From the NCBI RefSeq assembly GCF_016086655.4, contig NC_052134.2, positions 10,416,001-10,480,000 on the forward strand: a stretch of 64,000 nt of DNA, written 5' to 3'. This document shows, piece after piece, positions 1 to 14,500 of this stretch. The notes beneath the pieces are model-generated. The model saw nothing but the letters and a program-made list of their open reading frames with translations, did no database searches and was not told where the DNA came from. Made by a program: the position numbers and the translations under genes. The stretch comes from Lepeophtheirus salmonis. Its lineage: Eukaryota; Arthropoda; Copepoda; Siphonostomatoida; Caligidae. Position 1 is the first letter of the stretch. Every line of letters begins with the position of its first letter.

Positions 1-572
1 TTGTATTTGACAATGTCAATAGCAAAATCCCAGGAATCCTTTGTATTTTGAAAGAAAAAGAAGCTTACCTAACCACAAAGAACACAACTATTGATCTCAA
101 GTTTCCTCTATGAATTGGTTCTCCTCTTTTCAACTGATTAGTAATAATGAAAGAATTGCCATATATTTATCCAGCGTTTTCGACTTTGCTTTATCGGCAA
201 GACAAACAAAATAGTTGCGTTTAAGGTATTAACATTTTCCCCTTCCAAATTTAGAGAGAAAAGTAGTACTAACAAGGAAACCAAAAGGAATGCAAAATAT
301 TGTTAAAAAACTTTCCACAATCCTTACGGGGATCCCAGAAAACATTACATTCATTCGAAACCTGGAATTGAGATGTTTTTTTTTTTTTTTTTGATAACTT
401 GTAACAAAGAATTCCCTGTCGTGTTAGCTCAAGACTTCATCAGTTCATTTTTTTTTTTTTTTTTTTTTTTTTTTTGACGAATGTTTGAAGTATATTTTTA
501 TATATACCAGCATTTAAAGCCGAAATCATTATCTTAAAGTGTCAGGGCTATGCAGTCCCATCTAGTTCAGTC

Positions 573-1101
573 TCCAAGGGAGTCTGCAGGGGTTGGGCTG
601 GAGGAGCTTAGCCCTCTTCCCACAAACTAAGTTTTTTTTGTTTTTTACTAGAATTTGTTTTCTTCATTCGGAAAACAGCACAACAGAGCAAAAAAAAAAA
701 AAATTTGAAATTTTTTTACAGCAATTTATATTTTTTGTGAATAGGTGTTGAATTTTGAATTTTTTTTCCAAAAAATTTAATATTTGAAACCTTTTTCCAA
801 AAAAAATAATTTTTTATGAATAACTGGATTTTTAAAAAAAAAATCCAAAAAATTTAATTTTTCAATTTTTTGTGAATATGTTGGATTTTGGAAATTTAGA
901 AAAAAAAAAATTAATTTTTGTAATTTTTGGGCAAAGCTATGGATTTTTAAAAATTTCCAAGTATTCAATATTTGATATAATTTTTGGTGAATAGTTATAG
1001 GTTTTTGAGATTTTTTCTAATTTAAGATTTGGAATTTTTTTTTTTTTCAAAAAATTTCAAAACCAAGCATATATACATATATAATCCTGTGGAGGCCCTC
1101 G
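573..1101 (+). repeat. R4 repeat copy (CAGGGG-ended, A/T-rich core)
   Basis: It starts with CAAGGGAGTCTGCAGGGG, followed by a G/C-rich block (TTGGGCTGGAGGAGCTTAGC). A core then varies motifs such as TTGTGAATAGCTATGGATTT and TTTTTTCCAAAAAATTTAAT. It ends near CCAAGCATATATA then AATCCTGTGGAGGCCCTCG. The two ends are inverted versions of CAGGGGCGTCCGCAGG, the consensus seen across copies in this window. Open frames inside are low-complexity artefacts. Confidence 0.7.
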
Positions 1102-4100
1102 ACTGTGTTTCTTATTTCTTTAATCAGTTCTAGTACTGACAGTCCGAAGGACCGATACTTAGACTAAACAGCACTGTCGGCAAATAGTATGATTTACATC
1201 TGTAACCACAAAATTAACATATTTATGTATTAAATGAAGGAAACCAACATTAAATGATCAATATTTAAGAAAATAATTAATCATTTTAATCGATAAATAC
1301 AAATGAAGGGTGAATAGAATATGCTTGAAGATAAGAAAGAATTATTTATTAAAATAATACATTTTTATACAATGTATTTTCCAATACGATTTGATTAAAT
1401 TATGTACTTATTTGTATACCTTTGCATGTGTTGTAAGAGCCATTCATTACACCAAAATAATTTATAGATCCATCAATTCATTATGTCAATCAAATATAAG
1501 AACGGTTAGTTTATTATTCTGAAGTAGAATTTGAGTAGCCTTTAGAGTTGATTAGACAAAGTGCACTTCTTGAATTGTCACTAATTGTATTGAAGTAGAT
1601 ATTGGAGACAGAAATGGGGGAGGAGGTTTTGACCTTTTCTTTTAATATAGAGCGTTTGTATGTAACGACAGCATTTTTAATCCATTTTGTAGTGCTCCCA
1701 TTTTTTACGGGGATATACTAGCAATTAGTCAACATTATAGCCTTTTTTATGATGTCATACCTCGTAAAAGGAAGATCGAGGCATTCGAAGGAAGAATACT
1801 TCTAACTTGATCATCAATCTCAAGAGATGTTCGGATTTGCATTCCCAATTCCACGAGGGACAACGGGAGAATAATTCATCTGAGGGAAACTACCAGACCT
1901 CATATGGGAGTAAAGTGGACTCTTTCCTTGGGAATGAGATACCAAGATCAAAACAATAAACCAATCTATTCACGATGAGTAGAGAATCTTGATATTTCAA
2001 AATGGAATCACTTAAAAAATACAAAATGGAACAAAAATCCGGAGAGATGCATATTTTTCTAATAGATCTTTCTTTAAATTATACATTGAATATTTTTCTA
2101 CAATATAAAGTATGATATTCCTCATAACTATGCATCATGAATAGGTTATATGGGTCTAAAGACGATTATCGTTTTTATCATTTTTCAGCATAAAAATGGA
2201 AATATATCTAGTTAATAACAAGACACAGAATCAATAATAACACATTTACATAAGTTGTATTAGGCCTACTTTTAACTAGGTGAATGTTTTAAGGGTAAAA
2301 AATGACTGAATAATAATAGTACCGAATTACTATAATCCAAGATATTTCAGATTTCAGATGAATGAAAGAAAAAACTGAGATCATTTGAGATTTTAAGCTT
2401 AAATATATATTTGTTTTGGTTTGAATTCATTTGTACAAAATAAGTGCTCCGCTGTTTAATTACTAAAGAAATATAATTCTGCAAAAGAACAAACACTATG
2501 CAACAAAATGAGAACCTACATTTATTACTATTGTGATTTAAGCCGTAAAACACGAATATGACCATTAAAACTTTCAACGGACAATCGGTGGCGCCTTTAA
2601 AACCTTTTTTTTTTTTAAATCAAGTTTTTTAAGGTATAACTACGATTCAGTACCATATTTTAACACGGAAGAACTATATAGATGAAAGTGAAAGTAAATA
2701 TAAATTGATACAAATGTTGTAGCATTTAGAAAATAAGTTATGTTATAATCTATCTTGATTGCATTTAATAAATATTGCATTTAACCACAAAAAAATGAGT
2801 AAAATGAAGTATCTTACTTATAACCTAATATTTTTTTTATTTTCTCTTCAAGTTCTTAATATCCTACCTGAAGTTATAGGATATATTTCAATTTAAAAAA
2901 AAAGGCCTTTAAAAAAGGTCGATTTTGATTGATTTTTGGACAATTTAGTTTTTAGTATTTATTAAGATATTTAAATATAATAAGCTGGTCAGGTTGCGTG
3001 AATATATTTTACAATTCTGGGGGAAAGTTTGAATCGTGTATTATAGTTTATACTAAGATTATAATTAATAATTTATATATAAGGGGTTTATAGATGAGTC
3101 ATATATAAAAATAATTGGCTAGATTGGGCGCTAAGTAGCGCAAAAACCTTCCCCAATGATCATTTTTCCTTCATGAAATATCCTTTTTTTCTCTATTTTA
3201 AAGTCAAAAGTGTACGATGTTGAATTTAATGAAATTGAATATCTATTAAATTCATACTTTCATTTATATATATATATATATATTGTGCGCCACAAAGGGA
3301 AGATTTCCGCTCTGTATCTCAATTTGTTCAAGGGTAATGGTCGATTATGCATTTTTGACCTTTTTTGTGACTTTGACCTTCAATTTTTAAATTGTATTTT
3401 TTTGCTAAAAGAAGCAATTTTATGAAACCTACTTAATGGTACAAATTTGAGATCAATCTGTTCTAAAGTTATGGTTGATTATGTATTTTTAACATTTTGT
3501 ACTACTATGACCTCTCAAATTTGATGGCCTCTTACTGGGACAACATATAATCTTTGTACCAAGTTATATCAAAATCAATAAGTAACTTTTCCCGTTAGTA
3601 ATTGTAATCCCGGTGACCAACAGACAAAAACACAGAAGTAAAAACATATTCTCCGTTCAACTTCGTTGGTGGAGGTAAAAAAAGCTTCTATAATAAATAA
3701 AAAATAATATTTAGAGGCTCCATTATTTACCCAGTGCTCACTCTGTATAAGTTTAGCTAGACCCCCACGGAGAACAACTATCATGTATAAGGATGTCAAA
3801 ATAGGACTGTCAAATGAAAGGGCTTTAGATTTACAGTCTAAGCATCAAAAATATATATCTTTATTGAATCTAGGACATTTCACAAAAGAATAATTTGCCG
3901 AAATATACTTTAGTAGCAATAGGATTCAAACTACATGCTACTGTGTTACGTTTATATAATAATCATCAATGAACATACTTGATAAAAATATAATTCCGCA
4001 AAATAATACACATTCATTTATCTATAGGTAAATAACATATTAACATTATCTATTTATAATACTATCATTTTAAATTAAATCAAAATATTCCATCACATAA

Positions 4101-5356
4101 ATAATGCTATGGCCAATGGTACATTCACACTCTCTAACGTATAGTTTTATTATAACCCAGGTCCTAATATGTATTAAACATATGTTTCACAAATTTTTTC
4201 ATTCAGAGATCTTCAAAAAGTGTATAAAATCTCAAAGTACCCAAAAGTAAAGTATTATTCATAATTTCACTGCATAGCTTAATGTCCTGTTTAATTAGAT
4301 TCAACTGCAATTAAAAGAGCATAATACGAACTCTAAAAAATATTGACTTGAACATTAAAAAAAAAACATGTTTACAGACTTCTTTGACCGCCACACAATG
4401 CAGCAACGCAAAAACTTAACAATAAGGCTAGGATAACTCAAATGAAGTAGGCGGGGGCTTCATTTCACGGTCAATTATGTCCGGTTTTTGTTGGGCTTTT
4501 CTTTTCAGTAAAAGATCACGGGTCCTTGCTTTTTACTTGTTCTTTGTACAATCAAATGTATTTTCGTGGTGAAATGATACAAAAATCTGATCACACTGCA
4601 GTCGCTGACACTGGGGGCATTGATATGACACGTACTTGATAATTAGATTTGAGCCAAAAAATTTATGGTTAATTTTGTATATTTACTTATTTATAGAGAG
4701 TTTTAAATTTTATCCTTTCATATATAGAAAGAATGTATTTGAATAAATGTACTGTAGATATTTGTATTAATATTTTAAAAAATAGATATTAAAATACGTT
4801 TTTGTTTTTTGCGGCGTCCTAACACAATCAGTGGGTACCCCAGTGTGCGGGTAAAACTAATTTGAGAAATGTTGGAGTAGACAATACACATTCAGATTTA
4901 TTTGTAAGAATATTTACCTCCAATTATCCTATTTTTATCCTAATCGACAAAAAGTAATTATACATATCTAGCCATTTCGTAGAAATCTTTAGTACCTATA
5001 AATTTTCAAACGTCATTGATTTTATTCTACATCAAGTAGTATTCACTATAGGTGTTAAATTTTTATTTTATTTTAAAAAGAAATAAGATGAAGTGAAATC
5101 ATGATTTATTGGAAATTTGTACATTTTACAAGTATTTATTTAATATATCAAATATGAGCTTTGGTTTATGATGTCATCTGTGAAAATGTTCTACCTATAT
5201 ATATATTAATAGATACAATAAATCGAAATATTACAACATAGATAGATATTTTTAGACTATTCAACACATAAGTAATATAAACATAAATATAATTGTATTG
5301 AAACCTACTCATAAAACATTCACAAAAACTCATAAAACTATTTTAATATATTTTAG
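1102..5356. other. 5' part of synaptotagmin intron or upstream DNA, no gene seen
   Basis: AT-rich DNA without a convincing coding exon or transposase remnant. Fragments near 1125-1170 (CAGTCCGAAGGACCGATAC) resemble the R2 family. A more complex stretch at about 1757-1970 is open in one frame but lacks clear splice sites and family similarity. Confidence 0.5.
3265..3284. repeat. TA dinucleotide microsatellite
   Basis: An uninterrupted run of about ten TA units in intron DNA. Confidence 0.9.
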
Positions 5357-5512
5357 ACTCTTACACTCCACTTTGTCATACTAAGTTTTGATCGATACTC
5401 GAGGGATGATGTCATCGGAGAAGTCATGTTGAATCTTGAGTCCTATGATCTGAGTCAAACTGATAACAATCCTCTATTATTCAAACAAGAAATCACTCCT
5501 AGGAGTCTGAAG
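5357..5512 (+). CDS. Syt4: synaptotagmin exon: end of C2A and linker
   Basis: 52 codons, phase 0 at both ends, bounded by an acceptor ending TTTTAG and the donor GTAAGT. It reads TLHFVILSFDRYSRDD, covering the last Ca2+-binding loop of C2A, then an acidic and Asn-rich stretch ending in EITPRSLK. The Ser in LSFDR is the Syt4/11-type substitution. No upstream coding exon was found between 1 and 5356. Confidence 0.92.
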
Positions 5513-8500
5513 GTAAGTCGTCATTGTCATGTTTCAAATTACGATTAATTATTTCTTAAGATGCAGGAAGATAAAAATAAATTATACAATCAAAACTAAA
5601 ATAAATATTACATTTAATATTGTTTTAAAGTTATATAGAATATATAAAAAAAAAGATTTTCTTAGGAAACGAAGAAAAAAATATTACCTCCCTTCATTCT
5701 TAATGAGAGGCTTGAAAAAGAAATACATAATAATCTTTTTTAAGATATCCTAATTTAAAAAGTTTGAAAGCGTGAAAAAAACCAAAAAGTATATTCATTT
5801 AGAGTGTAAAAAAGGTTTTTCTTGAAGAAATATTGCCTTTTATAGAAAGAGTTTTTCGTTATTTTTAAATGCTCCTTAATTAGTGCAAAAGTTTTCAGAA
5901 TTTAATGTATCATTTTGCTATCTGATTGGCTTAAATTTAATCCCAAATCAACCCTGACAAATGGTATAAAAAAGGTTAACAAAAAAAATCATACATTCAA
6001 TAATCATTTATCCATTAATGAGGGCAGTTGAAGCATTTTACAATGAAAAAATACCCTGCAGCAAATTTATAGGAGCCTGGGTGACTTGATAAGCCTCAAT
6101 AACATAAAATATATAATCTGGAAGCTTCGTAAGACTGGAAGCTGTCATAAAAAGCCGAGACGTAGTTGTACAAGGTCAGCAAGAACTCGAAAGAATATCG
6201 GAAGGTTCGATAAAAAAATTTATTGGAACTGTTTACGAACAAAGTTCAAAATTGTGTCAAGAATCGTAGTTTATCAGCCATCAATGCATAAGCTGGTCCA
6301 AAAAGACTTGAAGGTGAAACCTTTTAGACTACATTACGGTCAGAAATTCAGAAAGGGAATACGAGGCTAAATGATGTAGAGGCCCTATAAACTGTTGGAA
6401 ATGTATATGTGGAAGATCTGCATTGTCTTTAATAATGTTGTGACGTGACCGAGGGAGAGTGTGAAAGGTGTGGAGGAGACTAAGAGTATGTTTAACGATT
6501 TATTTACATTGTCATACTGCCTGACAGTGACTCGCCTCTTAGGATATTTATAAGTAACAAATATAAAAGTACACTATAATACAAACGGCTTATGATAATA
6601 AAAGATATTGAGAGGGGGGAACGGACTTAGTGATAATAACACACAACACCACCCCTCAATCACCAAGCGACAACAAGCTTATGATTGAAACAATGATACA
6701 ATATATACATTTTAAAAAGAAAATCTTGATCCGGAGCATTGGCTCATCTCCATTCCCGAAATCTTTTTATCCGTACATGTATCTAAACCACACCAAAGCA
6801 ATACGACAGTGAATCACCTTTCATAATATTTATAGGTAACAAATATAAAGGACACAATAATACAAGCGGCTTATAATATACAAAAGATTGAGAGGCGAAC
6901 AAACTTAATGATTTAATACACAACAAGTAACAAGAGAAATTTGTATATAAATTAAAAGTTTCACCTGTTGTCCTAGATAACAAGAAAACCGTTTTCCAAC
7001 ATGGTAGGGTCCAATTCATAGTGGTCGACAAACTCAGGAATGGCTGAAAGAAAGAATTCAATTTTAAGCCAAATTTCAAATCACAACCATATACAGACTG
7101 TTTTAATAAATAAAAACAATCAATATATGACAATTTACATATGTCGTGTTTAGGTAAAAGTGACAATATTGTTGGGCTAGAAATTTCAACAGCGGCTCTC
7201 CACAAACTCACTCATGTCGTGCCTCTCCTACGCGTAACAGAGCTCGTATTATTAAGTTTTTGAGCATTAAGGCATTTGTCAAGGCAAACCAAATGCAAAG
7301 GTCTCATTAACCTGCATGTGTCTAGTGTTGCATTTTTTGTATGTTTTTTGTGGGCCAAATAAATTGAGAAAAAAAAATATAAATAATTCTTTCATATGTA
7401 TTTTATTTTCATGTGATAACTGTTAGTAAAAAATATAATATATGGAATTAAAAAGTAATGGTCATAAAATGGCACACAAAGTCAAAGCGTATATTTATGT
7501 ACTAAACACTGCATGGGTTAAAATAAAACTTGTCAATCATGGATGCTGTCCTGGGACATGGAGATTTGGCTAATGAAAAGTGGGGAATCTGGGAAAAAAA
7601 GATGATGTACTCCTGGAGAAAATTTTTATTTTTACTATTTTCTAAACATAATTTTGTCAGATTAATTCTCATGCAAAATAATACTTCCAAGACTTATGAA
7701 TAAAATTAGTATTTTTGAGCGATTTTTGTGGGCAAATGAGCAAAAAAAAGAGAGCTAAAATTTCGAAAAAAAAGCACCCAGAATCTCTGAATTGAGCAAT
7801 TTTTATTTAAAGAAAGATGCACTTTTATAAGGATGATTTAAAGCAATAAGTCTTGTTTTATATTTATCATAATTTATTCATAAGAGTAAACGTACTAAAG
7901 GGCCATTCAACATCCACGCTATTAGTTGGAGTAAATTTGAAGTTGGTGAGATCCTCAGGAATCTTGTTAAATAGAGGCATCTAATCCTCACCACCACTGA
8001 AAATTGCTAACCTTCGCAATTTGGTACAAAAATATTTCTCATTTTCTTCAAAATTCAAGGGGGATTATTCAACAGTCAATTTTGGTACAAATTTCTCCCT
8101 TCCTCTAATTGGATGTTGTCAGAATCTGGCTCCCACACATATCTGAACCCGTAATCGTGACTCTGATTGCAAAAGAGAGGCTAACGAAGGAGGGTTTTTG
8201 CAAGTGGATTTTACCTCAAAAATGCCATCGAAGAGTCATCAAAAGTTGTTCTGAAAACTAAGTAGAATACAAATTTTATTTCTTACCAGTTATGAAAAAA
8301 GGAGTAATTTTTAGAAAAAAAAAGGCAAAATTAGTAAATTTTACGCAAAAGAGAGCAAAATGAGCTATTTTTACACCTAAAAAAAGTGAAAAATTAGCAA
8401 ATTTTTCACAAAAGTAGGCAAAATTAGTAAATTTTACGCAAAAGAGAGCAAAATGAGCTATTTTTACACCTAAAAAAAGTGTAAAATTAGCAAATTTTTC

Positions 8501-11500
8501 ACAAAAGTAGGCAAAATTAGCCATTTTTCTCTAAATTTACCAATAGAGGAATTTTTGAGTGATTGAGCGATCGCTCACCTAACCTAAGTTTACTTATAAA
8601 TAACTCTTTATATATGGGTTGGATTTGTATATATTATATTTGTATGGTTTGACGAATTCTCGTGAATACATATCAACAAATTACGGCATGTAGTAAAATT
8701 CATTGTTACAGCAAAATAATTAGAAATTGATGGATTTTAAGTTTAAAAGGGGCATATCGGGGCTAAATTAAGTCTCATAAATCAAATGAAGTTTCAAAGC
8801 TATAGATGGGAAACATCTACTCATTCTATAAACTTGAATGCAAAATATATAAATCATGAAAATATTGGGCGGTATGAATATATGATGGTAAAAAAAAATG
8901 TAGATTTTTTCCTTTTCATTATTTTGTTCAATATTGATCTTTTTTTGTTGACACACCAGAAATAAAATATTTTGCCTTATCATTTTTCATGCTTAAGGAA
9001 AGGCTCAAAAATAAATATATTCGAATGTTTATTCTGATATCCAAATTGAAAAAGTTGTAAAGTCCGAAAACAAACAACAATAATATCAATCTAAAATATA
9101 GACATATAAAAGTTTCTCTGAAAGAAAAACAGCCTTAAATATTATATATATAGTGTCAAATAATATCGTCCAAACATTCACTATGCTAGTTCATTTGAAC
9201 ACACTAATTTTAAACTTCAATAAAATATAATTTATTAATTAACAATAAAATTAAAACTATAAGTAGATATGTGTCTGAGCTCTCTTAATCATAAATGTAG
9301 CCGACCTAAGCGGCAATTATGGCTTCAAGGTGGTGGAAGGCCTGGCACTCACTGCAGATATAGTCCTCTATCAGCGCGTCCAAGTATTGGATGACAGTGG
9401 CTTTGATGGTCTGTTTTTACAGAACACTGCAGGCCTTCCCCATGATATGCACACAAGAAGTTTTATTCAAGGGGTTGGTATCAGGGCTGTAGAAGGGCCA
9501 AATATGCCCAAAAAAGACTTTAAAAGAACTCAAAAGAGTCTTACAACGGAGGAAAGGGGTTTCTGTCATTGCTAGTGGCAAAAGTAGCATCACAACTCTC
9601 ACAAGGCTCCTTCCACCCACTTTTTGTATTGCTCTGAGGAAAGTCTGTTGTGAAACACCCATATCTCTTGCGTGGGCCCCCATAGACATAAGGGATTGAC
9701 CTTGGGGGTTTTTCTAACTCCTCTGGTCCAGTTAGTCCTTTTTGACAGAGCCCTTCTTCCTCTCTAACGTTTTGGACTTGCTGACGGCGGAGACAGGTGT
9801 GCTGGAGAAGCTCAACTACTTAACTTCTTGTAGTGTGCGAATGGAAATTCATTGGTTACATTCAAGTGTCATTTTCTCGACTTGAACGTAAAGAAGGAGC
9901 TCGGTTTTTTTTTTAACTAATTGCTTTAATGTATCAAAATATGAATTAATTTCAATCACTCATCCTTTATTAATTATTGAATTAGTAAGTGTTCAGATTC
10001 TAATGAAGCACCCGGTGTGTGCATATAAAATTCATGTTACCAATTGTACATGCTTGTAAGCAAAAATGTCTATCGTTACTTTATTAAAAAAAGGTGAGTA
10101 AAACAAATTTTCATTTTTTATTAATTGTTTATCTATATAAGGTTATTTTTTTTTAAAAAGTAAAAAATGCGTAATAATTTTTAAGTTATATAGATCTGAA
10201 ATTTATTTTCTTAAATCAAATTGACCTGGGGTTTTTTTTTTTGACATAATTAATACTTTTCTCTAAAAAGAAAACAGACAAACATCGTAATTGTAGGATA
10301 TATAGGTATTAAAACAAGCAATTATAGGCAGGTATGTGAGATAAAAAGAAACTCTCAGAATGAAGCGACAAAAACAGCAATGAAAAATAAATTATCACTT
10401 TGAATTCTGATAGGTTTATAATTGTCTACTGTGCTATGTTCATCATTTTTCAAAGTCCCATTTCTAGTCATTTTTTGATCCAGGGTTTGTGAATGAGCAA
10501 GCATAATTCACATACATATTTTTATGGATCATTATTATTTGAAGCATCTTGTCTCCTATTTCCTTAGAGTTACTTTAGTTAGATATATGTACGTACATGG
10601 TTGCTAGAAATTAGTGGAAGTTTTTACGCCGTAGGAGACACGGAGGAACACCATAATCGAACTTTCTTGAGCGGGACAAAGCCCAGCGTATATCGAGAAG
10701 ATGCTCAAATATTCAAAGAGCACAGTCTACGACGTCTACAAGCGCTGGAAGGAGGAAGATGCATATATGAGAAAACCTGACAAGTCCCGCATTGATAAAA
10801 ATTCCCACCCATATTCCTAGTAGGCCGGAAACGTTATTTGAAGTAATCTCCAGAGACTCCATTAACGTTCTTGCCAAAACGCACCAAGTAAGTAAAAGTC
10901 TCCAGGGGCAAAAAGACTGACCTGAGGATGAAACTGCTTATACGAAATACATATTGTTACAGACAAAATGAAAGCAACCTGAGCTAACCACGGAAAAAAA
11001 TTGCTGTACAATTTGAAGTCCCATGGTAACTTCATCATCTTTTATTCGGATGATCAACCATGGACTGTTGATAGACCCCATAACATCTAAAAGGACAGAT
11101 GGTTGGCCTCAGAGATAGCTAATGTTCCCAACACCAATAAAACGAAGTTTTCAGCCAACATCATGACCCGTAGGTTATTCGTAGGAGAAGCAGTGTCATG
11201 CTTCCATCTTCATTGAACCAAAGGATAGGGTAGGTGCCAAAAGGTACACTGAACTCCTGTCTAACCAAGTGATACCTTGGATGAAAGCTGAGACCAATGG
11301 TGTCGAGCTCCTATTTCAACAAGTATATGCCACTCTCACAGGACCCACAAGATCTAAGACTTGTTGATATAAGAGGAGGTGTCATTTTGACAGGCCATCC
11401 CCACCCCTGGAGTCCAGGTGGGGGGATAAACTACGTAATCTCATATTCATCGTAGGGCTGAAATGGTCCTTAAAGTATTTTCCTGGGACTCCCATTAACT

Positions 11501-14500
11501 CTCTTGCCAAAAAGCGCCCTATAAAGCCGTGTAACAGTCTCCAGAACCATAAACACTGACCTGAGGGTGAATTCGTAGTGCCTCTAAAAAAGACATATCC
11601 TTAGAGACAAAATAAAGGCAATCTGGGCATCTCACAGAAGAAAATTGCTGAGCAATTTAAAGGTTCATGGTAATCGAACCACTCTTATTCGGATGAGAAA
11701 CAATGAGCAGTTGATAGATCCACAACATCCAGAACGATAGATGGTTGGTCACAGACAGAATGTCCTTTAAGTTTTTAAATCCATTCCCACAGCCAGCATC
11801 ATGGCTCTTCGGGTAATTGGGAGGAACGGCAGTTTCATGCTCCCCATCTTCTTTGAGCCAAAGTATAGTGTGGGTGCCGACAGGTACTGTTAACTCCTGT
11901 CTGACCAAGTGATACCTTGGATGAAAGTTTAGGCCAATGGTGTCGAGTTCCTGTTTCAACAAAACTCTAGCCCTCTCACAATTCCCGAAAGACAAACAAC
12001 ATGTTTAAAAAAGAAATAGTGTTATTTTGACACAAACACCCCCCCCCGGGCCCTGTAACTCCCCCCTATATGTATTCTATGGATTACTTCTTTTAGAGGG
12101 GTTAGAGAAGAAGCTCTCTGCCAATGTACACAATAGCATCCAATACTTGAAGGCCTCCATCATCAAGTACTGGGGAAAAGTGTACCACGCGGACATGGTC
12201 AAGGCCTACAAATACTTTAGGCCTTGTATTGAGCGAATGATTGGCGAAAATGGCAAACATATTCAATAATTTTCAAACCTCCACTTACTTCCATTATTGA
12301 TCAGGATGTAGTTAAAGGTAGGGTCGTCCAACAGTTTTGAGTCTAAAATGAACGAATTAAACAATGACGTATAATTTTGTATTAATTTAATATCCACAAA
12401 AATTGTATTTATATAATTTATAATCATGGGATTAAGAATAATTCATCTTGAATATGATCACCGTAGGAAGCAATAGCGGCTTCAAGGCTGTGGTGGAATT
12501 TACTGCAGGTGCTTTTGATATAGACCTCGAACATACCATCCCATTACTCATTAACAAATTGCTTTTAGGGTAGACAATTTGGTTGTCGGATTTTGCAGGC
12601 CTGTGACTTTACTTCTCACTTGATACTATAATCCAGGGATTCAGATTAGGGGATTAGGAAAGCCAAGAGTTCACCAAAAAAACTGGAAATGAAATCTTAG
12701 GTCACTTTTTCACCATTTCTATCGTCCGGAGGGGTACTTTTTTGGTTCGTTCAGGGATATCTGGGGCCTCCATAGGTGGTCGTCTGAAGGGGATATAGCC
12801 CCCTAATGAAGGAACTTTTGTGAAATTGAGAAAAATTATATCTCCGGAAGAAAAAATTAAATAGGAAAAAAGTGGTGTTTTTGTTTCAGGATTTCCTCTT
12901 CTAAAAAAAAAAGTCGTTCGACCAAATTATACAGCAGACCCCCCTTAAAAAAAATAATAATAATATTCAACAAACCAAGCCCTCCCCCCTCCACACACAG
13001 CAAAAATATTTACCCCTGCAAGCCCCTTTGGGACACCTCCAACCTTTATGATGAGCCTTGACATGGTGGACATTGACGTCTATGGCCTGTTTCGTCATAG
13101 AGAGATCTGGCTACTTTTTAAATGCCTTGAATACAGCTTCACTAGTCAATTTTCTGGGGGCCTTTTTGAGATCCTCATCCTTATCCATGTGCTCTTTGAC
13201 ATGATTGACGGTTGTATTGAGCCATATTTAGCCTCAATAACTGCTTTTGGGGACATTCCGCCGGTGAGTAAGGTTTGCAATCTTTGACCTTTGTCGTTCT
13301 TACGACATGATAATAAGCTCTGATATTTTAGGTTAACGTAAACAAAAAGAAGAGACTCTGAGCTCTCTGTAGAAGGAAAAAGGAATCAAATTGCTGTAGC
13401 ATACGCTGAGTTATTAAATTTTAAAAAGTATCTCAAAACTATTGCACGACCGTGTATATGGTTTTTTTCAAAATTACTCGTAGTTATTTTATGCAAAATA
13501 ATCTTATTTTTTTTTTTTTTAATGAAATACAAATTTGCTTCTCTTAAATAAGAGAAAAATAACTTATTTAATCAATAATTTAATTAGAAAGCATCGAAAC
13601 TATTGATAGAAATAAGTATAAATTGAATGTATGTCATGTATTTGATTATATGTTATTATTTGATACATAAATTTGCTAATAGAGATGTAAATTCATATAA
13701 AATACGGGTGCTCTTAAAAAGAAGGCCAAGAGAATAGCATAGCAAATGTGGTAACTTTGAGAAACAAAATATCCACTGACAGAGATCACTACAGCGATTA
13801 TTCCCTTCTGATAACGTTTCATTTTTCCAAATAGGGAGGAGGAATTATTTTATGTTGAGCAAGTTACTAAAGTGTAGACTATTTTTTTTTTTTTTTAATA
13901 CACTCCCCAGGATTCCAGCAATTTTCACATTTCTACTATGAAATATACTTTATATTATTGTAAATTTTAAGCATTTACTTGCGTATGAAAGTTTCTATAC
14001 ATTTGAACAGTTTTTTTTATTGTCCATAGAAGTTATATTTATTATTTGATTTTGGAGAAGATAATATTTATGTAGAAGGTAAAGAAATGTGTGTAATGGT
14101 TTTTAATAGACAAAGAGTCACACTAAGGATTTGTTGGAGTGTTGTTGTCCTTCTTGGACTCAAAGTAGAATTGAGAATCGACATGAAAGTAATTCCTTTC
14201 TATATCTTTATTTGATATGGAATACAATTTGTGTTTATGTCCTTTGTATCATAGATGCTCGCACTTAAGCTAATGGAACGTCATCACAACTAAGCCTCTC
14301 TCTTAGAACACATTCTTCTAATTGTCAGGATTTCCAGCTTAGTTTTTGGTATCTTCTTTCAGTAATACCGGCAGAGTTTAAATACGAAAAACATTTATAA
14401 TCATTTAATTACAGTTTTTATTTATATTGAAGAAAATAAAATGAGCTTCTTAATATAGTATTAAAATTATAAAAGATTCCAAAAAAGTCTCCATTAAACA

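Noticed and set aside
1757..1970. Complex-looking stretch open in one + frame, considered as an earlier synaptotagmin exon
   Set aside because: No acceptor or donor in the required phase and no C2A motif (no DPYVK, no NPVxxExF).
6783..7211. 142-codon open frame on the - strand
   Set aside because: It covers one of the direct repeats and runs through intron-like AT-rich DNA. Its hydrophobic composition looks like chance; only the short exon-like patch is noted as a finding.
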